64,000 bases of DNA from Acephala macrosclerotiorum (Eukaryota; Ascomycota; Leotiomycetes; Helotiales; Mollisiaceae): positions 1 through 64,000 of the forward strand of contig MU119340.1 of assembly GCA_014904845.1 (NCBI GenBank), read 5' to 3'. Numbering within the stretch: the first letter of the stretch is position 1; each line of letters opens with the position of its first letter. Below, piece by piece: positions 44,510 through 56,600 of this stretch. A program made the position numbers and the translations under genes. The notes beneath the pieces are model-generated. The model did not search any database. It saw only the letters and a list, made by a program, of their open reading frames with translations, and was not told where the DNA came from.

Positions 44510-47142
44510 ATGTCCACATCACGGATGGATTTTGTGCCAGGGCCTTTCTCTAGATTTCGCCCTGATCTTCCATTCAATCAGAGATGGGAACCATTGAAAC
44601 CCTATCTAGAAAGGTTGTACCTGAATGAGAAAATGAAACTTCCTGAGATAGTGGCTATCATGAAGAGTCAGTACGGCTTCGATGCGAAGTGAGTCTTGCC
44701 CTGCTACCCCGAGTCTCTTCGTTGTGTCTGACAGAATGCAAAGCGAGTCCCAGTACAAACACAGATTCAAGTCATGGAAGTGGAAGAAGAACATCTCGAC
44801 TGCAAAGAAAGGGCAAATTTGTGAAGCTATCCAGACACGAGCCGCGATCGGAAGATCGGTGATTGTGAAATACAAGGGGGTGGAAATAGATCAGCGGAAG
44901 CTGCGAAGGTATGCGAAGGGCAGACTTAGAGAGCAAGCTGTATTCATATCACCGGCGCAATATACGGAACCTCCTTATAGGGGCATCTTCAACTCTTCCT
45001 TGCCTCTGGGGAATACCATGTAAGTTGCCGACGCACCAACTCTCGAAAATTCTCTCAATAACTTCCATTCACGTCTAGCTTCCTTCGTTGGAATATCCCG
45101 TATCGAGTAATCACATCATGGCAGGCTTTGGCGTTTCCTGACGGTATCATGCCGCCCTCTACCTTTCGAGAAGTGTCACCAATTTCCGATATTGAGGTCA
45201 CGACTCCTTCGTCGGAAATCATGGCTTCCCCTAGATCGCCGTCTACACTCTCAGAAACCCTCAGCATGAGGCGGATAGCTGAAAGAGCTCAGCTTTTCGT
45301 CAAAGGCAGGGTTGAGGATCTCATGGTATCGATGAATAGTAACGAGCAAAAGTATACTCTCTAGTCCAACTAGATTGAAGATACTGACTTCGTACAAGAA
45401 TGACGGTCCAATGGCTTCACCAGTACTACATTTTCTCGTATAAGACAGCCAAGCATTGGGGATGGGGGCCTCGACAGTGGAGCGCTGATAGTCTCGGCTT
45501 CTACAACTCTGGAGAAGCCACGCGTCAAATGCTCCTGGGTGGCTGTCATGCTCAGGCCGATCAGCAGATACAACCATCACAACAGTGTCGATGGAGTATA
45601 CATTTGAGCAAAAAAGATTGGGACGACTTAGAATTAATATCAGGTGGAAGTGCAACTCCAGATCCCGAGGATGAATCAACTTGGAGAAAATGGCCAAGCT
45701 CGTGTGAAATACCCTCATTTGAGCAAGAGCTCACAGAGGCTCTTCAGACAAATATATTCAGCAGCCTCGAGGAAAATGAACTACCACTCTCAACTAAAAT
45801 TGTAGCGGAAGCTGCAGATAAATCGAACGAGCTTCTGCTAGAAGCACTAGGGTTCAGTATCATATCACGGAATGTCGACCTCATAATCGAGCTGATCGAC
45901 AAGGCGAATGATGATGAAGTGGATATAACATCCCTCTATCCCTATCATCTCGCAACGACCTATCTCGAAGGCGCTGAAACGTGCTGTAACATTTTGGGTG
46001 TTTTGCTTGATCGTGTTGCGCTGCGGAAGAATTCCACAAATGCTCTTGGACATACTGTCCTTGACAATCTCATGATGACAATTCTGAAATCACATACAAT
46101 GACTTCACCCGGCCTTGTTGACCCGGCATTGGTGAAAGAACATAATTTCCAAGGAGAGGAAGTCGACATTTGCGGAAGATGGGATGCTGATTCGGAGTGC
46201 TATCTTGCACTCTTAGCAACTGGGAAATCTTCTGTTCCATTTGAATGGAAGCACAAGTTTTGTCATACTGCTACTCAAACCATTTGTCACAGCATCATGA
46301 TGCTCGGCTATGCAGAGGACTTGAATTCATCAAGTGGAATATTTCTTCGATATTGCACGAACTGTGGACTTAAGCTACAGCTACGGCCACTCCACACGCT
46401 TGTTTTAGTGGCTTTTCAGTTAGCGCATTCAGGTTGTGAAGGAGAAGATCTATTTGGAGCTCTTGCCTGCTTGATTGGACTGCTGAGTGTTGGCGTAAAC
46501 CCGCTGCTTTCTGCGGATATCTCACTTTCGGCTCTTTTGGACCAAGAAAGCCCTGGTCTATGCGACCATGAAGAGCTTCGACCTTCTGATCTAGCACAAC
46601 GAGTACCTCTGGAGACTGTGAACCAATGGTCTTCATCAGCTAGGATTGGTTGGCGTGTATTCTGCTTAGTACTTCGCCACGCACAAGATACATGGACGAT
46701 TCCAGCACAGGACGAGGATGAGGACAACTCCTTGCGGTTGAGTCAGAGCCAAGACATCGACAAGCACTTCCACACAACTTGCGAAGAGCATCATGACGGA
46801 GACATGGAGTCATGCTTCGGGACGAGTATTCATTTGGGACATATCTGGGCAGCTGTCCAGGCCGAATTTCTCTCCTATAGGAGGCTTACCGAAGTTGATC
46901 CTTGGCTTTCGGAGTACTTTTCTATGGAAAGCCTCGTGAGGGATCTTGAGACTCAGACGGGGATCTCCATTGGATACATTGAGCATGGAGTGTTATTACC
47001 TTACTGTCGATGTGGACTTCCTGAGGATGGATGGTACTGGGTTTTCCTTCGCGAACAACTCGTTATTGGTGGAGTTTCAAACATGTACGGTAACAGCAGG
47101 GGCACGTTTATTGAAGGGGATTGGTTGCGAATAATATTATAG
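44510..47142 (+). CDS. Clr5-domain protein
   Basis: Four exons (44510-44688, 44735-45019, 45079-45351, 45399-47142; introns 46-59 nt) encode 826 residues. The N-terminal Clr5 domain is clear: WEPLKPYLERLYLNEKMKLP, then MKSQYGFDAKMQSESQYKHR and FKSWKWKKN, the helix pattern seen in many fungal proteins named after fission yeast Clr5. Intron 1 lies inside the domain. A Ser/Pro-rich middle part (VSPISDIEVTTPSSE) follows, then a long helical region of about 580 residues with WGWGPRQW and scattered cysteines. Clr5 in fission yeast acts in gene silencing; members here are otherwise mostly uncharacterised and may be DNA-binding. No ankyrin repeats or NACHT ATPase motif was recognised in the C-terminal part. 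Confidence 0.88.
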
Positions 47143-47390
47143 CATTGAAGGGTCTAGGGGAAGGCAGACGAAGATAATGAGGAGGGAGAGGAAAGAAGAG
47201 CGAAAAGGTTGATCTGATCATGGGCCTTGAAAGGAAGCCACAACTAATCAAGACATCAACAGAGCTTCGATACTGTCTCAACACCAACAGTGAATCTCTC
47301 AAATCAGGAAATTGTCGTAGCATTCACCAGCTATCCAATCCTTACCACATTTTGTTGAATCATGCAAACCAGAAAACAAATCTCAAGTCA
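47143..47390. terminator. shared 3' region of two convergent genes
   Basis: The Clr5 gene (+) and trehalase gene (-) end 248 bases apart. Both polyadenylation regions must lie here, or the transcripts overlap. No canonical AATAAA is needed in fungi and none was used as evidence. Confidence 0.35.
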
Positions 47391-50300
47391 TCAACCGCCA
47401 ATAACCACAAACTCCCCAACAGTAGCACCCTGACCATCCTCCTCCCAACACCCCTCAATCTCCAACCTAACATAACTCCCGCTCCACGCCCCACCCTCAA
47501 CAGCAAGCGTACTCGTATTCCCCGTCACTGGCACAATCTCATCATTACTCGTCACCGCAGCCGTCTCATTAAACGGCAAACTCGGCTCGATTCCATTCAC
47601 GGTAATCATGATTTCATTTCCATATAGAGATTCTCCATCGGTGCTGTTTCCAATGTAAACAGTAGCGGATTTTGGAGGTCGAGCTCCCCAGTCGAAGAAT
47701 AGCCCTGAAATTGGGGTTGCGGGGATGGAAGTCAGGTTTACGAGGAGGGAAGCTGATTCGTTTGTAGATGGCTGCCAGCGCGTAGCTGTCGCGCCGTCGA
47801 TAGCTGCTGTGGGGAACTGGCCTGCTGCGTAGGCATCTTCGCTTGTGACGGGTTGGCATTGGAGAATGTTTCCGGAGTAGGTTAGGGATTGCCAGTATAG
47901 GCGATTTGGAAGGGAGATTGTTTGGTTTATTGCCAAAGAGTAGGTTTGGCTAGATGAGGATAGGGAGTTTGGAGTTCCGACTGTGAATGGGAGCGTTGTG
48001 TTGGCGTATTTGTCGATGAGGTTGGAAGAAGAGGGGGTTGAGAGACGGGTGAGGTTCGTGTATGTGGCATTCAAGCTGGCGCTCAGAGTCGCACCTGCGT
48101 AGTGGAATGTACGGACCTTGACGAAGGGAATTTGAGGCGGGAGAGATGGGTTGATGTAGAGCATTGGCTGGTCGGTTCGGATTCCTAGGTAGCCGAAGGG
48201 GACGACTTGGTCGGCTCCTCCGTGACCGGTTAGGAAGGGAAAGGCGGGGTTGGTGTTCCCGTTTAGGGTTACGTCGTCGACTGCTTGTTCGGAGAATTGG
48301 AAGAAGGGGGCGCGGAGGTAGGGGAGGAACCCGTTGAGGGTGTAGGTGTAGGCTGAGCAGCCGGAGGGCGAGAGGGCGTTGGCGTCAACGGCGAAGACTG
48401 AATAAGTCATTGCTGGACCATTGGGTGATTGCTTGTTTGCATACTGTAGCTTGTCAGTATATGGAAAAGTCGGAACAGAGGAGAGGTCATACATAATCCA
48501 GATCAAGCAGCTTGTCTTCCGCCGTGTAGTTCTCTCCGTAATCGAGCGGATACGTCAGAAGCACAACATCTGCTTGCTTCACGGCAACACTATCATTCAT
48601 CGTCTGATATTCTTTCGTGATGTTTGAAGGCGAGGTTGGGTATTCGATGCCCTGCCATTGTGCTTCCCATGTGGAATTGACCTCCAGTCCTTGCTGGGCT
48701 CTTAGCGCATTCGCAAGCTTCAACAACTCGGCCGCTGAAGCAATTGTAAAAGCACCATTGTCAACATTGTTCGCGTACTCGTCTGGATCAGTCATGTTGT
48801 GAAGCCAATATGATTGCGTTGTCTCATTGTATTGCAGAAGATGGCCCGTCATGATAGCCGCACTTTCAATCACCTGTCTAGGGCCATTGTTAAACCACGT
48901 TTCGTTATTCGTGATGTTGTACTGCTGAAGGAGGTTGAATGCAATATCGTAGTTCAGATGATATTCATAATCCACGCATGGTCCAGTGCCAGTGCAATTT
49001 CCATATCGGCCTGCAGTCCAGGAGTAAAGAGCAGAGCCATTCGGGTAGTTGTTGAACGCAGCATTTGCAAGAGCTTGTGGATGTTGCTTGACTCGGAAAT
49101 TGGAGATTTGCTTGGCGAAACCAGGAAAGGCGAGGTTCAATCCAGGACCCATCCAGTAGTCAGCATCCCAGAAGACCAAACCTGCATAAGAATCCGACAC
49201 GAGCCCGCCGACGGAAACACTGTTGTCGTTCAATCCAGAGCCATCAGGTTGAAGACTTTGAAGAAGATAGTACGTATTAGCGACCGAAGCGATCTGAAGG
49301 ATCTGAACATCTTCATTGTCCGGAAGGAGCCCAGTGACTGGATCGGTGAAATTGTCGACGTTGTCAGAAGTCATGATCTCTCCCCATGCTGCAATCTGCT
49401 CGGATAGAAGCTTGTCCCACCCATCATCTTGAGCGGCGGATTGTGCCGCTCTAGCAGTTTCTTCTGCATCTGGAAACTTGTCGTTCGATGCGACGCCAAC
49501 GAATTTGTAGAAGGTGGCCATCTCTCCTGCTTTAAGATTGATGTTGAATGTCTGCCCGATTGTGGTAGAATTACCACCGACAAACGAACCACTCGCCTCA
49601 GCCCGAGAGCTCAGGTTCGTGTACGTGTTCGAGAAGTTGGCGCCAGATACTACGTAGCCAGTGATGTTTGCCAAGCCATTGGGATGCACTGAAGTGTAGA
49701 TCGTGCTCCCGTTGCTATCCAATCCCTTGGCATTGAGATATGATCGTACCGCACTCGAGCCGTCCAGCAAATCCGTAACGGTGCCAGAAATATCGCCCGA
49801 AGGAGTGATGCTTGCTTCAACAGCAAGAATATTAGGTCTTGCTCTGCTGAAGAAAGCGGTGTATGAGACGTTGAATGATGTAGTGCTGCCTTCCGGACTC
49901 CAAGTATACGACCATGATCCAACACCGGTCATGAAGGAGATTTTTGAAGCAAAGTTTGAGAGGGTGGTATTGGAGACCGTAGAATCGAGATAGGCGTCAC
50001 CGAAAGCAAAGATGATCGCTGTTGGGTGTGGTATGCCGCTGATGAAGGACTCCCAGCCGTATTGATTGAGCCAAGGATAGTTCGTTCCTGTTCCGTTTTC
50101 TTGGACATCGTAGAAGCCGGAAATGGTCGAGAATGAGATTCTGGTATCGAAGAGAGGCCACCCATTGCTCGGCTGGATACCATTGGGATCGGTCTGATTG
50201 ACATCGACCTCGAAGAAGGGTCCTGCAGCTGCCAGTGAAGCTCCAACATAACTTGTTCAAGTCAGCGACGGACAATTGAGAGAGAGGAGCCCAGTGTCAC

Positions 50301-50485
50301 ACTCACCCATTTGCAAGGGACATTCGGGATTGGTACTGGCCCGGGATATATTGCGTCGCAGTCAATGACCAATCGCTCTGATCCCACTCGTAAATCCCAC
50401 TCGTCGTAACAGAGAAATCAGTCGCAGCTTGGACTCCCAAGCCCAGCAGTGCGATTGCAGCCTGCAGCCCCATTGCTGGAGCCAT
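47391..50485 (-). CDS. secreted acid trehalase, glycoside hydrolase family 65
   Basis: Three exons (50485-50307, 50251-48493, 48443-47391; introns 55 and 49 nt) encode 996 residues, the usual size for fungal acid trehalases. A signal peptide (MGLQAAIALLGLGVQA) follows the first Met. GH65 hallmarks include GLVFWDADYWMGPGLNLAFP and VDYEYHLNYDIAFNLLQQY; the Glu in DYEYH is the likely general acid. The C-terminal ~150 residues (TAAIDGATATRWQPSTNESA onwards) form a discoidin/F5-8 type C-like sandwich found in this enzyme group. Over 20 N-glycosylation sites fit secretion. It should split trehalose to glucose in the wall or vacuole, allowing growth on external trehalose. The ATG at 50485 was preferred over frames further upstream because the signal peptide starts there. 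Confidence 0.93.
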
Positions 50486-51216
50486 TGTGCGGAAGTTCTT
50501 GACAACTGAGAGAGTACTAAATATCCACGCAATTGAAAGAAGTTCCCATTTCTTCCGAAGCTCCCGTGAACAGCTTCGATTAGAAGCTTTTCTCAAAAGT
50601 CAACAACAAACAGGGAGCTATTTCGCCGTTAATAAAGTTCTTTTATGTTCGTCCGAGCACTTGTACCATGACGTGAACCGGGGCCATTTAGGCAAACTGA
50701 TCGTCAGGACGGCCTATGATTTTACTGGTTCCAAGAGCTGCACTGCTAGTACTGGCTGCAAGAATCGTCCAAAGTTCGTGTTGGCTGGTAAGAACCAGGT
50801 TTAGAGAAGCTGCCTTGTTCGTTGGTAGCTGGCCCCGCTGCGGGGAAAATCTTGGGAGGCGCCCATCCCGCATTTCTTGATGCATGCTTCTCGGCCCTTC
50901 TTGTGCGGATGTGGAGCTGAGAGTATTGATGATCAGACCTGGGTTCTTAATAAAAGATTCTATGACCTGATCTTTTGTGTAAAATTTTCATCTCATCTCT
51001 GAGGACCTGCTGTTGTGGTGAAGAAATCTGATGACGCCAATTCGTATCGGGCCGCTGCTATGATGTTCGGATCCGGACACTGTTCTCAGAGTAGCGGTCT
51101 TGAAGGGATCATAGATCCGTGTCACGAGAGTTCGAAAACCATCACAAAAACCTCACATGAGACGAAAATTATCTTATCCTGTAGTCATGACTTCCTTCAA
51201 GATGTATTCACTGATG
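50486..51216. other. intergenic region upstream of the trehalase gene
   Basis: About 730 bases lie between the trehalase start and the ArfGAP stop. Short open frames on both strands show no recognisable features. Confidence 0.5.
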
Positions 51217-53409
51217 CTATCTCGTAGATCTTGCACTAATCGATCCCCACGCATCTGGTGAATGCCGGCCGTTCGTCCAACCTCCGGTGTCGATGTTCAT
51301 GCTCTCTCGGCTAACATGTCGTGATCCATTCTGATTCGGTGCGAAAGTCGGCATCTGCCCTACTGTATCTCCTGTGCCTTGGGTCGTGCTTCCTCCACTT
51401 GGTGCAAATGGGTTCTTGCTACCTGCAGATTGCTGGGCCAAAGGACTCGAAACACTCCTCTGCTGTTGCTGGAATGCGTTTTGGGATCCTGGCGCTGACA
51501 AATTTTGAGCTGGAGCTTGGTCCTGCTGCTGTTGTTGCATGGGTGTAGGTGCTAGTTGAGGGTAGTTGTAGAGATCCAGAATGCTCCTTTTATCTGCCTT
51601 GCCAGTCGGTTGTGCCATCAGGGGCATTGTTTGCTGGCGGAATTGTTGGTATTGAGGTTGTTGCTGCGACTGAAAGTCGAATAGCTGCTGAGACTGTTGC
51701 TGGGGAGGAGGCTGTGATGGCTGGAAGCCTGACATCTGCTGAGATGCTTGTTGCGATTGGGAGGTCTGGGTTTGGAAGAAAGGATTCATCTGCTGTTGGG
51801 TATTCGTCTGAGTGGGTTGGTTGAGGTGCGGGTTCATCTGTTGCTGCGATTGCTGTTGATAGAACAGTGAAGACGAAGGGAACGGCTGATGTGGTGACTG
51901 CTCCATAGGACTCTGGTAGAGGTTTTGGGGAGTAGCCATTTGCTGCATGTACGGATTGCTCGGGACATTAGTGTTTAGCGTCGGAGGCTGTTGTGCTTGC
52001 TGCATGAAAGGGTTGTAATTATTGTTCTGCTGCGGCTGCTGTACAGAATTCTCGTAGATCACTGGCGGGTAATATTTTTGAGGCAGAGACGGGACAGGAG
52101 GCGTCATGGATTGCTGGTAGATTTGTTGGTGCTGATTTGGTTGTGGTCCAGGGAAACCTCCAGTGTGATGAGGGAAAAGCGGTGGTTGAGAGGATGACAC
52201 AGACATGTTCTGGAACGCTTGATTAAGGTTATATTGAGATTGCGATGGTGCGAGACCGAAGGGATTCGAGTTCTGGGTCTGCTGGGCATAGGGATTATTG
52301 CCCATCATCTGGCTCTGCGAATGAGCCATAGATCCAGTGGATTGGGAGGACTGAGGTTGTGCTACTGGCGGCGGAGCATCGAGCGCTTCCCACGGATTGG
52401 TTGAAGCCTTCGTCGTGCTTGCTTCTCGTGTCCGATTGATCGTTATTCCCGCACCCGTCGGCGTTCGCGATCGCGAAGGAGCTGGTGCCTCTCTGACAGC
52501 CGTTGTAGATCCACCACCTTCTCCCAGACGAACTAACGTTTCGATAGACTTTTCGAGGTTGCCACTTAATCCTTTCAAGACTGCCATATTTCTACGCTCA
52601 TCAGTGAACCCCATGTCTCGTAGCTTAGCCATTTTCAATTCCAAATCGTCCTTGCTGTCCGATCCCACTGAAGTACCAAATATTCGAGATGGCTTGCTCC
52701 TTGGTGGTGATGGCGATTGCTGCCGTGGCAGCTCTGCTTCGCGTTTTTGCTTCGAGGATAATGGAAAGATGGAGGAGGCTGATCTGAAACCAAATCTGCT
52801 CCCAGTCTTTGGCGGCAGAGGCGGTGGTTGGTCGTCTGAATTCGTGCTCCCTGTATTATTTCGTGCCTGTGCTGTCACAGCCCTCTCTTGATACTTCTGC
52901 CTTATGAATCTTTCCATCGCTGAGTCGGCCTCATCAGCGTCTATAGGAATTGGAGGTCTCGCATTTTGAGGATTGTAGATTCGATTGGAGGTAACATTTC
53001 CAACGCGCTTCATGTTCTACTCGCGATTAGACACATCCAAGAAGGTCCATGATCTGAAACATACCTCAACTTGTTCATTCGACCACGAGTCCATGCTTAA
53101 AGATTTGACCTTGGTGATGTGTGTCCCAAGCTTCCGATGCAACGCGGCGCACCGCATACACAGGAAGATGCCCAACTACTCGGTATAAGTATGTGTGCTC
53201 TCAGCCAATCTTGACTCTTCACTCACACTCCAGCTCGCCCATCCTGGATTTCTCGCGTTACAGTCCGCACAGGTACTGTTTCCGGGTACATTTTTGATGA
53301 GATCTTGAAGAGTACGTTCATTGCGCGCCTCTGCAGATCAATGTCAGTATCAACTCGCATCATGTCAGTAGAGAGACATACGCTGTCTTTTACTCAAAGC
53401 GCCTGACAT
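51217..53409 (-). CDS. ArfGAP-domain protein with UBA domain and Gln-rich tail
   Basis: Four exons (53409-53382, 53330-53227, 53175-53065, 53016-51217; introns 48-51 nt) encode 680 residues. The ArfGAP zinc finger is complete: CADC, then [17 protein letters not shown], a Cx2Cx16Cx2C pattern, followed by the arginine-finger region [24 protein letters not shown]-like helical bundle ([20 protein letters not shown]) lies near residue 220. The last ~380 residues are Gln/Pro/Asn-rich with many NPF/NPY-like triplets, which can bind EH-domain proteins. The layout matches fungal Gts1/Age-type ArfGAPs that trigger GTP hydrolysis on Arf1 at Golgi or endosomal membranes. Exon joins at the zinc finger restore the family sequence exactly. 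Confidence 0.92.
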
Positions 53410-54306
53410 GTTGGTGATGTGATAAATCAGAAAATGCTGTGAATGCTGAAGCTTTGGGTGCCAACGAATGTCCAGATGATTAGTGAAACCACCGCCGTGA
53501 AAATAGAGTTACAAGATTATACAATGCATCCAGGAGAATGTACAGGCTCGTGATGATCGTTCTAGTCGTAAGTCGTAAATGCACACATCTGAACAGTGCG
53601 CTGCAATGGGAGAAAAGGAGAAAGAGATCGGAATCAATAGTTCTAGAAGGGCCCTGCTCCTCCGGACGCCAGTTTGAGGTCGCTTGCACTTGCGGCGTGA
53701 TATGCGCTAACCGTAAAGAGGATGCTGTGTATGGGCAAAGACATCGAGTCTCGCGGTTACACCAACCTCCTTTTATTTCTCGACTCATCTGCTCAGGCCA
53801 TTTTCCAATTTATATCGTCTGCATGAGTCGCGGGGAATTGTGTTGTCCAAAAGCAGCTTTATTGCTCTCTCACACTCTCTCACACACAAAGCCGTTGAAG
53901 CTTCCCCTCATTAATCCATTTATTCTTAACATATTTTATAATTCACCCCGCATCACCCGGGGAAGCTTCTTTCAAACATCTTCTCCTGGAACAAACAGTT
54001 CGTTATTCCGTCTTAAGCACAAGGGTCTTTCACAATGTCAAAAGAAACATGTTTCCTGCCACTTTCATTTGCTTATCTTACTCTGGCGGAGCTTATCTCA
54101 TCCCGGTCTTGCACTATGTCTACTCCGTAGTTACAGTGCCAAATCCTTCGTTCAATACGTACGCACGCGCCTTCATAGGAATCTCTCTGTGTGGCCGGAC
54201 ATCAATTTATAGCACCGCCTCTTCTCGTTGTCATAAAATATATCAACGCTTTATATCTTCCTTATGTCCCAGATCCTCAAAAGCTAGATTACAGAATCTT
54301 GCATTC
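53410..54306. other. divergent promoter region of ArfGAP and cupin genes
   Basis: The two genes start 897 bases apart in opposite directions. A long open frame at 53538-54212 covers most of it but lacks domain signals and looks like leader sequence. No other feature is seen. Confidence 0.5.
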
Positions 54307-54954
54307 ATGATGGCGTCAGTCTTCACTCCAACTTTTCACGCTGCTCCCGACGCTCCCGAAAAAGCTACCATCCAATCACTCATCAAAGCTCTAGACCTCG
54401 AGCCACATATCGAGGGAGGCTTTTTCAAGGAGACTGATCGAGCGCCAGACACAGTGCCCTCGCCATTTCCATCTTCAAAATCGTCAACCTCGGAGCTAGC
54501 TCCGCAAAGACCGGGCTTCGCCCCAGGATTACGAAATTCATCAACGACGATATATTATCTGCTTACCGAGAACGGACCGCAAGGCGGATTTCACAGGAAC
54601 AAAGGCCGCACTGTCCACACGCTTCATCGAGGGCGCGGTCGTTACGTAATCATTCATGCTGATGAGGAAGGGCTGGAGAAGAGGATTGAGACATTTGTTG
54701 TTGGGCAAAATGTCGAGAAAGGCGAGAAGCTGCAGTGGATTGTCGATGGTGGGAAGTTCAAGGCGTCTTTCTTGCTTCCGGATGAAGAGCATGGCAAAGA
54801 GAGCCAGGGACTTTTGATAAGCGAGGTCGTCGTTCCTGGATTCGAGTATTGCGATCACGACTTTTTGGCCCCGGGACATCTGAAAGAGCTTGTGGGCAGT
54901 ACCAAAGCGGAAGAATTGAGTTGGTTGCTGAGTCCATTGGGCAAGGGGCAATGA
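54307..54954 (+). CDS. DUF985 (Cupin_5) family protein
   Basis: A single exon of 215 residues. The fold signature is IQSLIKALDLEPHIEGGFFK near the start, STTIYYLLTENGPQGGFHRN with the metal-binding-type His, and FEYCDHDFLAPGHLKEL near the end, as in the DUF985/Cupin_5 family. A serine-rich insert (residues 60-75) sits between the first strands, as in other fungal members. Relatives are small cytosolic beta-barrels whose substrate is not agreed. The start at 54307 was chosen because the cupin begins right after it; the frame stays open to 54049 and a longer N-terminus is possible. It is unlinked in function to its neighbours. Confidence 0.88.
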   Translation: MMASVFTPTFHAAPDAPEKATIQSLIKALDLEPHIEGGFFKETDRAPDTVPSPFPSSKSSTSELAPQRPGFAPGLRNSSTTIYYLLTENGPQGGFHRNKGRTVHTLHRGRGRYVIIHADEEGLEKRIETFVVGQNVEKGEKLQWIVDGGKFKASFLLPDEEHGKESQGLLISEVVVPGFEYCDHDFLAPGHLKELVGSTKAEELSWLLSPLGKGQ

Positions 54955-55930
54955 TAGGATTAAGATGAATTGGATATGATCATTTTCAAAAAGCTATCAC
55001 CCCCGGAAACTTTAGCTATGGCCCCGTCTTGTTACTACGCCGAACTCCCATTCGAGATCTGGAAATCTAATACTGGCCATGGACGAGTAGTGTCCTAAAA
55101 TTTGCAACTCAAAATGTCCCATTTCCATGTGCTCGATGTGATGGGCTTTTGAATGTTCCGAGATACTTGGGATTTTGATATACCGCTTTTACTTGGCACT
55201 GCGAGAGCTCGTCCTTGGTTTCGTCCGGCATTGCTTACATCTAAATGTTGTCGCAATGACTGTGACATTCATCTAAAGATCGTATCTCATTGGCCAATCC
55301 TCCCCAGACTTGGAACGACTATTTGCATGCCAAAATGTTCTACAAGATCTGGAACATCGAATTCAAATTTCGAGCTCAACATTCGTGATGTGACAATCTC
55401 CAGTCGCCCGAGACGAAGTGTTGATTGTACTCAAACTTCCTCTCTGCGCCTAGTACCCTCCAGGTTCATATTCGGGTGGTGTTGAGGAGCTTCGATCCCG
55501 AGAAAGAGTTGGTTTGAGCGGATTCGGCTGCCGATCTCAACGCGAGTGTCTCGAATACATAAACCTCCTAGCACCTCGCATTCTTCGCAGTCATCTCCAC
55601 AGCCATTTCGAATCACCCAGAAAGCTGAGGACATTCAACGAGCCACGTTCAGGGAGTTGTGGCTTGTACAATATTATCCAAACCACCTGCGACACTTACA
55701 CGATCACATCGATCACATCGGCTCACAGTATCACGGAAAATCGATCAAGAGGCCATGCGAGTGCAACAAAGGTCGCTTTTCTTTGATATCTATACAAAAT
55801 CTATCCACCACTCCAAACAACCATCAATGCAAATTGCCAAACCAACACCTTCAAATCCACCCAGAACCCTAACCAAATGCAGCAACAAAGGAGATTTTCA
55901 TGGGACAGAGTCGAGTAAAGCTAGTGAAGC
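54955..55930. other. convergent intergenic region
   Basis: Several overlapping plus-strand frames (55514-55934) are His/Ser/Asn-rich and look like artefacts of composition. No gene is supported in this 976-base stretch. Confidence 0.5.
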
Positions 55931-56554
55931 TTAGAAAGAGATCGGTGGAGTGGTCTTGACGACAACAGCGAACGAAGTATCCGGGGCAGAAGAGCTGCCA
56001 GCGTTCCAGTACAAGGCGAAGACGCCTTCCGTTGTGGTTGCATTTGCCCAGAACATCATCTCATAATCCGATTCCGATGCGGCATATGCAACGCTGGTTC
56101 CGAAGAGGGTAAAACCGGTAGTCACAGCTCCAGTGGGCAGAGAAGAACTGTTGCTGGAAGCGAATCCGGCTTGAACGAACGAGTCATTGGTAGGAATGAT
56201 ATAGAGGCTGAGGGTTTCGTTGAAAGAGACAGTCGGGTTTGTTGTGGCATTTGGTTGGATGGTCCAGGCAACCGTCGTGTCATCGGGGTCAAGAGTGAAG
56301 GAGACGTTGGTCTTGACAGTCGCGTCGAATGAGGCATCACCTCCTCCGAAGTAAGCAAGCCCTGTTTCCAAAGTCAATACATATCTAATTGTGAAAAGGG
56401 AAAACCTACCATCGGCATACCAAATAGCGGCGCCATTTGCAGAAGTGCCATAAGCATATAGGGTTATACCGGACTCGCTGCTCCGTCTGTGTGGGAGTGA
56501 GGCTGCACTAGAAACAGCGCTGAGAGCCAAAACCGCGAAGGACTTGAACAACAT
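55931..56554 (-). CDS. cysteine-free secreted protein, unknown function
   Basis: Exons 56554-56410 and 56361-55931 (48-nt in-frame intron) encode 191 residues. A signal peptide (MLFKSFAVLALSAVSSA) is followed by a dibasic LPHRRS site that Kex2 could cut. The mature protein has no cysteine, many Thr/Ser/Asn residues and about seven N-glycosylation sequons. Alternating segments such as ITLYAYGTSANGAAIWYADG and FTLFGTSVAYAASESDYEMM suggest an all-beta fold. I recognise the pattern only as that of small fungal wall or extracellular proteins. The intron has no in-frame stop, so an unspliced form with 16 extra residues could also be made, but the GTAGGT donor and branch context favour splicing. Confidence 0.8.
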   Translation of the reverse strand: MLFKSFAVLALSAVSSAASLPHRRSSESGITLYAYGTSANGAAIWYADGRFSLFTIRYVLTLETGLAYFGGGDASFDATVKTNVSFTLDPDDTTVAWTIQPNATTNPTVSFNETLSLYIIPTNDSFVQAGFASSNSSSLPTGAVTTGFTLFGTSVAYAASESDYEMMFWANATTTEGVFALYWNAGSSSAPDTSFAVVVKTTPPISF

Positions 56555-56570
56555 TTTCGAAAGAGTGTTG

Positions 56571-56600
56571 ATTGATGATGATGATGATGATGATGATGAA
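56571..56600 (-). repeat. GAT/ATC trinucleotide repeat in the leader of the secreted-protein gene
   Basis: About nine GAT triplets in a row lie 17-46 bases upstream of the ATG at 56554, within the presumed 5' untranslated region. Length variation between strains is likely. Confidence 0.85.

Noticed and set aside
53538..54212. 224-codon plus-strand frame before the cupin gene
   Set aside because: No domain; composition matches a CT-rich leader and promoter.
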